Source: an uncultured Clostridia bacterium (GTDB lineage Bacteria; Bacillota; Clostridia; Christensenellales; Borkfalkiaceae). Taken from it: a stretch of DNA of 37,567 nt. The stretch's first letter is position 1. Every line of letters begins with the position of its first letter. The translations under genes were made by a program, and so were the position numbers. The stretch lies in NCBI GenBank assembly GCA_944368155.1, contig CALVWW010000010.1, positions 1 to 37,567 of the forward strand. Reading direction: 5' to 3'. Shown in pieces: positions 32,895-37,567 of this stretch. Under the pieces are notes generated by a model. That model was not told where the DNA came from, made no database searches, and saw only the letters and a list, made by a program, of their open reading frames with translations.

Positions 32895-34145
32895 TCACAA
32901 TTCGTAGTCGATTTTGTTAATTTCTTGCAGAGCGTATTCCTCGGAATAGTCCGTGTAGCCTCTGTCCACGCGGCTGGTCTTTACGTCCTGGTCGTACTCG
33001 TGCCCCACCCACTTCATTACAATTTCGGGGTTGCACCCGCACTCTTTCGCCCTGGTTATAAAGGTATAGCGCAGCTCGTGAATGTGCCTGTCGGGGAATA
33101 TGCGTTTGAGCGCATCCCTGATTGTGTACCTGCTGACCGCCTTGGCCTGTTCGAGGTCAATAAGTGGCATCACCCTTTTCAGCATCGGCGAAAGAGGGAT
33201 TTTTCTTATTACGTCTTTGCGCCCCTTTCTCGTCTTTTCCGAAACGCAGGTTATGTACTTGCCGTCGAACTCCATGCTGTCAATCTCGCCCACGCGCATA
33301 CCCGTATAGAGAAGTAGCAACAGGGCGGAGTTGCCTGCAAACTGTCTGTTTGCCGCGCAGAAGTCGATAATGCGCTTTTCCTCTGCCTTGGTGAAGGCGT
33401 TGCCCTTCTTGGCTTCGTAGTGCGAAAGCACGATTTTTCTCATGGGCGACTTAATGTCGTAGTCGTCGCAGATTACGTCGAACATTGCCGTCATCAGCAC
33501 TTTAATCTTCTGTGCTGTGCGCATTTTGCCATCGTCGGTGAGTTCAAACAGGAATTCCTGTATTTCCTTACGCGTTATCTCGTTGACGTGATACTTGCCG
33601 AACCTCGGTACGACGTGGTAGTTGATGAGGTTGCAATAGCTCTTATAAGTCGTCTCTTTCACCGTCCTCCTTTTGATTTTCAGCCACTCGGCCACAAAAT
33701 CTTTAAAGAGGGGGTAGTTGTGATTGAGCCTTTCGCGCTCGACCTCGGCGAACTTGTCCAGAAACTTGCGTTTCATAGTATTGAAGTCTTTTGAGGCGAC
33801 TTCGATGCAATATCCGTCGCGGCGGTACCTCGCCTGATAATATCCGTCCTTGGTCACGCGGTAGGTTACAATTTTGTCGTTGATGGTAAATAATTTTCTT
33901 AAATAGTCGGGCATAGAATTTATCTCCTGTTTAGTAAATCTGATAAATTTGTCTGCGCCGACCCGTTTAAAATCAGCCTTCTTTTCTTCCTTCTTTTCTT
34001 CCTTCGCCGTAATGGCTTTCAGCCTTTCCAGCGTTATGCTCTCCGACGCGGCTTTGAGTATGAGGCGCGTCGCCTCGTCCCTCTCGCCCTCGTCGGGAAC
34101 GTACTTTATTGCATTCAATATTTTCTCTAATTCCTTATCGGTCAT
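32895..34145 (-). CDS. int: Tyrosine recombinase / integrase
   Basis: 416 residues; AAGGAGG precedes ATG 34145. An N-terminal charged region and arm-type binding part (to about 110), a SAM-like core-binding domain (about 145-240: FVAEWLKIKRRTVKETTYKSY), and the catalytic domain with Arg in LLYTGMRVGEI, His and Arg in HELRYTFITRA, His in KWVGHE, and the nucleophile Tyr in the RGYTDYSEEYAL stretch. It cuts and joins attachment sites of a genomic island. Adjacent to tRNA-Leu and the att-like array, which it or a relative probably used. Upstream lie the relaxase and cargo genes, read in the same direction. Confidence 0.95.
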   Translation of the reverse strand: MTDKELEKILNAIKYVPDEGERDEATRLILKAASESITLERLKAITAKEEKKEEKKADFKRVGADKFIRFTKQEINSMPDYLRKLFTINDKIVTYRVTKDGYYQARYRRDGYCIEVASKDFNTMKRKFLDKFAEVERERLNHNYPLFKDFVAEWLKIKRRTVKETTYKSYCNLINYHVVPRFGKYHVNEITRKEIQEFLFELTDDGKMRTAQKIKVLMTAMFDVICDDYDIKSPMRKIVLSHYEAKKGNAFTKAEEKRIIDFCAANRQFAGNSALLLLLYTGMRVGEIDSMEFDGKYITCVSEKTRKGRKDVIRKIPLSPMLKRVMPLIDLEQAKAVSRYTIRDALKRIFPDRHIHELRYTFITRAKECGCNPEIVMKWVGHEYDQDVKTSRVDRGYTDYSEEYALQEINKIDYEL

Positions 34146-34216
34146 GTTCCTCCTTGTCGGTTAACTATGCGTAAAATACTACCATACTTTTTCGTAAAAA
34201 GCAATAGTCCGCGCAA

Positions 34217-35554
34217 TCATTTCCCCCAATCATATTTAGATTTTTTATTCTGTGCCTCTCTCTGAGCTTCGGCAAGCTCCTTTTCGCGGTCGGCTTTCAT
34301 CTCCTCTTCGATTTCGCGAAGGCGGGGGTGGTAGCCGCGCGTCTCTTCCGAAAATAAAGAGGCAATGGAGGAGAGAAAGCTCTCAATTCCCTTGCCTATC
34401 CTGCGTTCTGAAAATAAGATATTGCGCCTTAGTCGCCTGTCGTTGGCTTTATGCTTGAAGCGTTTGCTGTATGTATAGGTGTTCTTGCGAATAAGCCACG
34501 CCTGGTTTAACACAATGTCGCCCAGCCGCCTGTGGTAGTCCCACTGCAATCGCTCGATTGTCTTTATCTCTTTGAGCTTAACATTACGGCCACCAAGTGG
34601 ATCGTTCATGTAGTTGTTGTCAATGTTCAACTTCTCTTTATAGTACTTGCCCATCATGCCGGCGAGTTCCTTTTTCTTCTTGTCGAGTAGCTCTTCAAAT
34701 TCCCAGTACTTGTCGTACACTTTAATATTTGAGGCGAGCACCTTCAGCACCACTTCGTCAATGCGCTCACGGTAAGGCTTCATAGCTGCATTGCCGTATC
34801 TCCACACGCAGTCGTCCGGCAGCTCTTTTGCCAGTTTGCGCAATTCCCTCGCCGCCCTGTCGTGACGATAGGCGGTCATGCCCTCCGTCGAGCGGGTAAA
34901 TTGTCTTTCAGCTTCATCTCTCGCCGCTAAAAGTTCGTCGCTGATTGCAATGGCGTTGAGCCTCTCGGTCATGGCGGCGATGGCGTCAAACTTAATCTTG
35001 CCCTTGGCTCGGTACTTGTAGCCCGCCGCACGTTGGTTCTTGACCTTCGGCTCCTTCTCCCAGAACACATAGTGAATATGCAGATGCGTAGGTCTGTCGA
35101 GGTGGAGGGAGCACATCAGGTCAACGTTGTCGGGGTCGAGCCCAGCTTCTTTAAAGAACGGGCGGAATGTTCGCCGCACGAGCTCAATGCACTTTTGCGG
35201 CGTATTAATCTTTTCGGAGTGTTCCTCGTCAAAGGAGATAAAGCCGTGCCAGATATTTTTCTCGCCGCTCTGCGCGCGGAACTTCATGTCGGCAAGTTCA
35301 TCCTTTGAAATCATGCCGTCGCCGTTGAACACGCCCGTGGACTTTTGCAGGTATTCCAGCACGGTCAGCTGCTTTAAATGCTCGCCGCAGATTTTTCCCT
35401 CGCGCGTCATATATCTGTAAATGGTGTCGCCGTCGCCCGTCATCGTAAAAAAGGCACGCTCCTTTGCGTGCTTGGCAATATCTTTTTCTGACGCCCCTCG
35501 CTTTAAGTGGTGGGGAGTGTAGGCAATATCAAAAATTACGGGCGCAGTGCTCAT
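34217..35554 (-). CDS. MobL/MobP2-type relaxase
   Basis: 445 residues. CSLHLDRPTHLHIHYVFWEKEP (about 150-172) is the three-His metal-binding motif of MOB_P relaxases; the upstream FRAQSGEKNIWHGFISFD matches the MobL/MobP2 branch of Bacillota. The N-terminal YRYMTREGK region carries candidate catalytic Tyr residues. The second half is helical and charged. Relaxases nick oriT and lead transfer of a strand; no coupling protein or secretion genes are visible, so the element is likely mobilizable, not self-transmissible. Its ATG overlaps the upstream small ORF stop (ATGA). Confidence 0.9.
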   Translation of the reverse strand: MSTAPVIFDIAYTPHHLKRGASEKDIAKHAKERAFFTMTGDGDTIYRYMTREGKICGEHLKQLTVLEYLQKSTGVFNGDGMISKDELADMKFRAQSGEKNIWHGFISFDEEHSEKINTPQKCIELVRRTFRPFFKEAGLDPDNVDLMCSLHLDRPTHLHIHYVFWEKEPKVKNQRAAGYKYRAKGKIKFDAIAAMTERLNAIAISDELLAARDEAERQFTRSTEGMTAYRHDRAARELRKLAKELPDDCVWRYGNAAMKPYRERIDEVVLKVLASNIKVYDKYWEFEELLDKKKKELAGMMGKYYKEKLNIDNNYMNDPLGGRNVKLKEIKTIERLQWDYHRRLGDIVLNQAWLIRKNTYTYSKRFKHKANDRRLRRNILFSERRIGKGIESFLSSIASLFSEETRGYHPRLREIEEEMKADREKELAEAQREAQNKKSKYDWGK

Positions 35555-35724
35555 GCTCTCACCTCATTATTAAAGGCGGACGGCAAATTGCCGCCCGCCC
35601 CTGAAATGCCACTATAATTTCCAACAGGCGAAAATGCAGTAAAACTGCATTTTCTTAGCCTGCTACAAGTTTGTTTTCCAAATATGCCCATTTTATCGTT
35701 GTTATTTCCTTTAAAAGCTGTCAT
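35551..35724 (-). CDS. Small coupled ORF, 57 residues, or noncoding transfer-origin region
   Basis: MTAFKGNNNDKMGIFGKQTC... of 57 residues. Its ATG overlaps the DUF6291 gene stop by four bases and its TGA overlaps the relaxase ATG by four bases, so it would be coupled at both ends. I recognise no family. Against coding: it contains two strong inverted repeats (see next entry), so the stretch may instead be the oriT or an attenuator. The double ATGA overlap makes translation the better reading. Confidence 0.5.
   Translation of the reverse strand: MTAFKGNNNDKMGIFGKQTCSRLRKCSFTAFSPVGNYSGISGAGGNLPSAFNNEVRA
35578..35653. repeat. Two inverted repeats upstream of the relaxase gene
   Basis: GGCGGACGGC to GCCGCCCGCC (35577-35601, one mismatch) and GAAAATGCAGT/ACTGCATTTTC (35630-35654, 3-base loop). 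Relaxase origins of transfer often have such repeats close to the relaxase gene. Alternatively RNA structures of an attenuator. Confidence 0.5.
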
Positions 35725-36362
35725 TTAACCTCCTTGTTTTCACCCTTGCGTAGTCTTGTAAAATCGTCGAGATACATGCACATAATATCGAACATTTCCA
35801 TGTTCTGAATCTCCGTTCGTTCGGCTATATATGCGTGCAAATCGCGCAAATCAACGTCGGTGAACAGCGTGCTGCTCTTGTCCAGCGGCTTTTGTATGTT
35901 AGGGAAATCTTTATATATTTTGGTGAGGGTAAAACGCTCTTTCCTGCCGTTTGAAGCCTTGTTCTTGCTCTTGGTAAGTTCACCCTTCAACAGATTGAAA
36001 TAGCTGTCAATCTTGCTGCAATCTTTGTCCTTCACGCGGTTGCCGCCAAACATAAAATCGCACACTCTTTTAATGAGCAGTCCCGCCTGCGCATCTTTTA
36101 AAGAATAAAAAATGTTCGCATACACCTTTAAAAACGCAAAAGATTTATTCTTTCGCGCGGGCGCATTCTCCATTTTCTGCTCCGCAAGCTCTTCGCTTAT
36201 CAGCATCAAAACGCTGCCGGTCTTGTCCGTAGCATTGTCGTCCAGCGGTTCGTCCGCAAACATAAAGCGGCACATCTTCTTTATGAACTGCCCCGCTTCG
36301 TCATCTGCAAATTCGCCGATAATATCGGCGTAAGTCAAGTAAAATCTGAATTTTTTAATCAT
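35721..36362 (-). CDS. DUF6291-like protein with tandem internal duplication
   Basis: 213 residues. Two copies of the same module are visible: about residues 3-65 (FRFYLTYADIIGEFADDEAG, FIKKMCRFMF) and about 73-135 (FAFLKVYANIFYSLKDAQAG, LIKRVCDFMF). This matches the short DUF6291 module known from phages and mobile elements; function unknown, perhaps a replication or initiation accessory. The C-terminus is different. It overlaps the next small ORF by four bases and is preceded by a possible leader peptide. Confidence 0.75.
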   Translation of the reverse strand: MIKKFRFYLTYADIIGEFADDEAGQFIKKMCRFMFADEPLDDNATDKTGSVLMLISEELAEQKMENAPARKNKSFAFLKVYANIFYSLKDAQAGLLIKRVCDFMFGGNRVKDKDCSKIDSYFNLLKGELTKSKNKASNGRKERFTLTKIYKDFPNIQKPLDKSSTLFTDVDLRDLHAYIAERTEIQNMEMFDIMCMYLDDFTRLRKGENKEVK

Positions 36363-36428
36363 TATATTCCTCCTTGTTATTGTTTTTAAAGTTTAGTTAA
36401 TTGCCATATATTAGTGGGTTAATGACCG

Positions 36429-36455
36429 TTATGGCGGTCTGATAGTTACTTTCAT
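36429..36455 (-). CDS. Possible 8-residue leader peptide
   Basis: MKVTIRPP then stop. AGGAGGTGA, a near-perfect ribosome site, precedes ATG 36455 by 7 bases. The peptide ends in Pro-Pro, a pair that slows ribosomes, and its last codons form the 5' arm of a hairpin (GACCG/CGGTC, about 36425-36440). The DUF6291 gene starts 66 bases downstream, so it could control that operon. Confidence 0.4.
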   Translation of the reverse strand: MKVTIRPP

Positions 36456-36487
36456 TATTGTTTCACCTCCTATTTTAGTGCACGCAA

Positions 36488-36523
36488 AAGGGCGGCGGTT
36501 GCTTTAATGCAACCGCCGCCCTT
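36488..36523. terminator. Strong bidirectional hairpin
   Basis: Perfect 15-bp stem AAGGGCGGCGGTTGC (36488-36502 with 36509-36523) with a TTTAAT loop, upstream of the leader peptide on the minus strand. It would end rightward transcription or isolate the element operon. Confidence 0.65.
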
Positions 36524-36839
36524 CATTGGCTTATATTAAAATGTAAAGCTCCTGCTATATAAGTAGATTTAAATTTTACCTGAAATTTCAGGCAAATTAA
36601 AATTTCTTTAAATTTTTTTTCATTCGGCGAGTTTCTATGATTTCATTCGGTTAAATTCTGACCTTTGCATGTTTAAACAACCCGAAACACCGAAATATAC
36701 AGCACCCGCCAATTAAGTAGATAAAATTTTTATAGAAAATTTCAGTCAAACAAAATTTTTTTAAAAAAATTTCTAAAAACTACTGAAAAAATTTTTTAAT
36801 TATGCTTATTTCTGTCATATTTACTATGTTATAATATAC
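36524..36839. other. AT-rich gap
   Basis: No gene. Holds the palindrome CCTGAAATTTCAGG (36579-36592), two AAGTAGAT repeats (about 36561 and 36715), and long A and T tracts. Could be an attachment or replication region; nothing further is recognisable. Confidence 0.35.
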
Positions 36840-37116
36840 CTGATGAGAATAAGACAAACCAGCCCTGAAAGGCGGCTTTTGCGCGCCTTGCGGCTTATCC
36901 TCATTGCAATACCGCAGTGGGTATTGCTGCTTCGTCTGTCGCCACAATTCATCGCAAAATACGCTCTTTAAGGGTGCGTAGCAATTTAAAGCGGGTAGAT
37001 TGCCGCAGATGCAAGGCAAAGCCCGCAGTTAATACAGCGAAGTATTGGCAAGGGCTTTAACGCAGCAGATGTTGTGATATGCCCGCTTTAAATCTGGTTT
37101 GCATTACTCCCATCAG
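36840..37116. repeat. Dispersed intergenic element, copy 2, with terminal inverted repeats
   Basis: Ends 36840-36862 and 37094-37116 are 23-base inverted repeats matching at 19 of 23 (begin CTGATG, end CAAACCAG). The interior shares long segments with 3244-3408 but has about 110 extra bases that include an inverted piece of the same element (AATTTAAAGCGGG). It ends 8 bases before the next gene start. Confidence 0.7.
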
Positions 37117-37124
37117 GTATCAGC

Positions 37125-37567
37125 ATGAACGACGAGTATTACAAAGACGAGCAGCCTTTCAAATTCCGACCTACCCATATCAAAAAACAGCGCAAGCCGC
37201 CGTTTGTGCGCGAGTTCGGCTATTTTTCGCCGTACCTTTTAAACCGCAAACTCGTTCCGGCCGAACGCGAGGGCTACTACCATTACTATTATATGGAGAG
37301 CTATTTCACGCCCCGCGCGGTCAAAGTCGGCAATAAATACGTCATGGTTTATGATGAGCACGTCTCGCGCAAGAGCGTGGAGGTCACCCTCGAACAGTTC
37401 CAGAAGCTCCACAGCAAGGATAAGGATGATTTCAATACAAACCGCTTCGAAGACCAGCAGCTGGAGTTCAATATCAGAATAAAGGACAATCAAGTCAACC
37501 CCTTTTACGCGATTATGGGCAACTGGGACAGGTTCAATCACGAGCCCTTCTGGGTCAATGCTTTCGA
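37125..37567 (+). CDS. Hypothetical protein, 3' end outside window
   Basis: 147 codons from ATG 37125, open to the window end. It begins MNDEYYKDEQPFKFRPTHIKK and is hydrophilic, rich in aromatic and charged residues, without membrane segments. I recognise no family. The codon choice resembles the host genes. No clear ribosome site; the start lies directly after the dispersed element, which would form its leader. It could belong to the integrated element or the chromosome. Confidence 0.6.
   Translation, partial: MNDEYYKDEQPFKFRPTHIKKQRKPPFVREFGYFSPYLLNRKLVPAEREGYYHYYYMESYFTPRAVKVGNKYVMVYDEHVSRKSVEVTLEQFQKLHSKDKDDFNTNRFEDQQLEFNIRIKDNQVNPFYAIMGNWDRFNHEPFWVNAF

Overview
The window looks like the replication-origin-proximal part of a spore-forming Bacillota (Clostridia-type) chromosome, followed by the start of an integrated mobilizable element. 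The lineage is inferred from gene content: the gene block dnaN, rpmH, rnpA, yidD, yidC, jag; ftsH-parA-parB with parS-like sites; and the sporulation and germination genes yyaC, spoIIR, sleB and ypeB. The exact genus cannot be told from the sequence.

Layout. (1) 1-1807: the N-terminal 602 codons of a surface protein with beta-helix repeats, read leftwards and running off the window. (2) 2424-8093: a leftward block with a QueT-type transporter, then jag, yidC, yidD, rnpA, rpmH and dnaN. dnaA is absent from the place next to dnaN where it usually lies. (3) 8094-12967: the switch point of gene orientation. It has three AT-rich gaps with DnaA-box-like sequences and two adjacent parS-like sites, and holds rsmG, a small SLOG-type gene and yyaC. 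oriC probably lies here. (4) 12968-21388: rightward ftsH, parA, parB, a DUF2156-GNAT fusion, a small membrane protein, then a divergent aldo/keto reductase and LysR regulator. (5) 21749-24946: leftward spoIIR, sleB and ypeB. (6) 25161-28019: a rightward two-gene operon of a DUF3137-like membrane protein and a LemA protein. (7) 28312-30988: a second surface protein paralogous to the first, split by an apparent single-base frameshift. (8) 31738-32639: tRNA-Val, tRNA-Gly and tRNA-Cys, then a tandem array of truncated 5' halves of tRNA-Leu(UAA) ending in one intact tRNA-Leu. (9) 32895-36455: mobile-element genes read leftwards (tyrosine integrase, MobL-type relaxase, a coupled 57-residue ORF, a DUF6291-like protein, a possible leader peptide). 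(10) 36840-37567: a repeat element with terminal inverted repeats and a partial unknown gene.

How they work together. Region 2-4 is chromosome maintenance: replication clamp, Soj/Spo0J segregation with at least six parS-like sites, tRNA maturation (RnpA) and membrane-protein insertion (YidC/YidD, with Jag). SpoIIR, SleB, YpeB and YyaC show that the host makes spores. The most unusual structure is the tRNA-Leu 5'-half array. Each 40-nt half ends inside the anticodon loop and is followed by the same 61-62 nt spacer, beside an integrase gene; it may be a stack of attachment-site scars or a source of short tRNA-half RNAs. Also notable are a dispersed intergenic element with terminal inverted repeats, a 24-nt inverted repeat flanking ftsH-parA-parB, and a pair of related nested palindromes upstream of the second surface gene.
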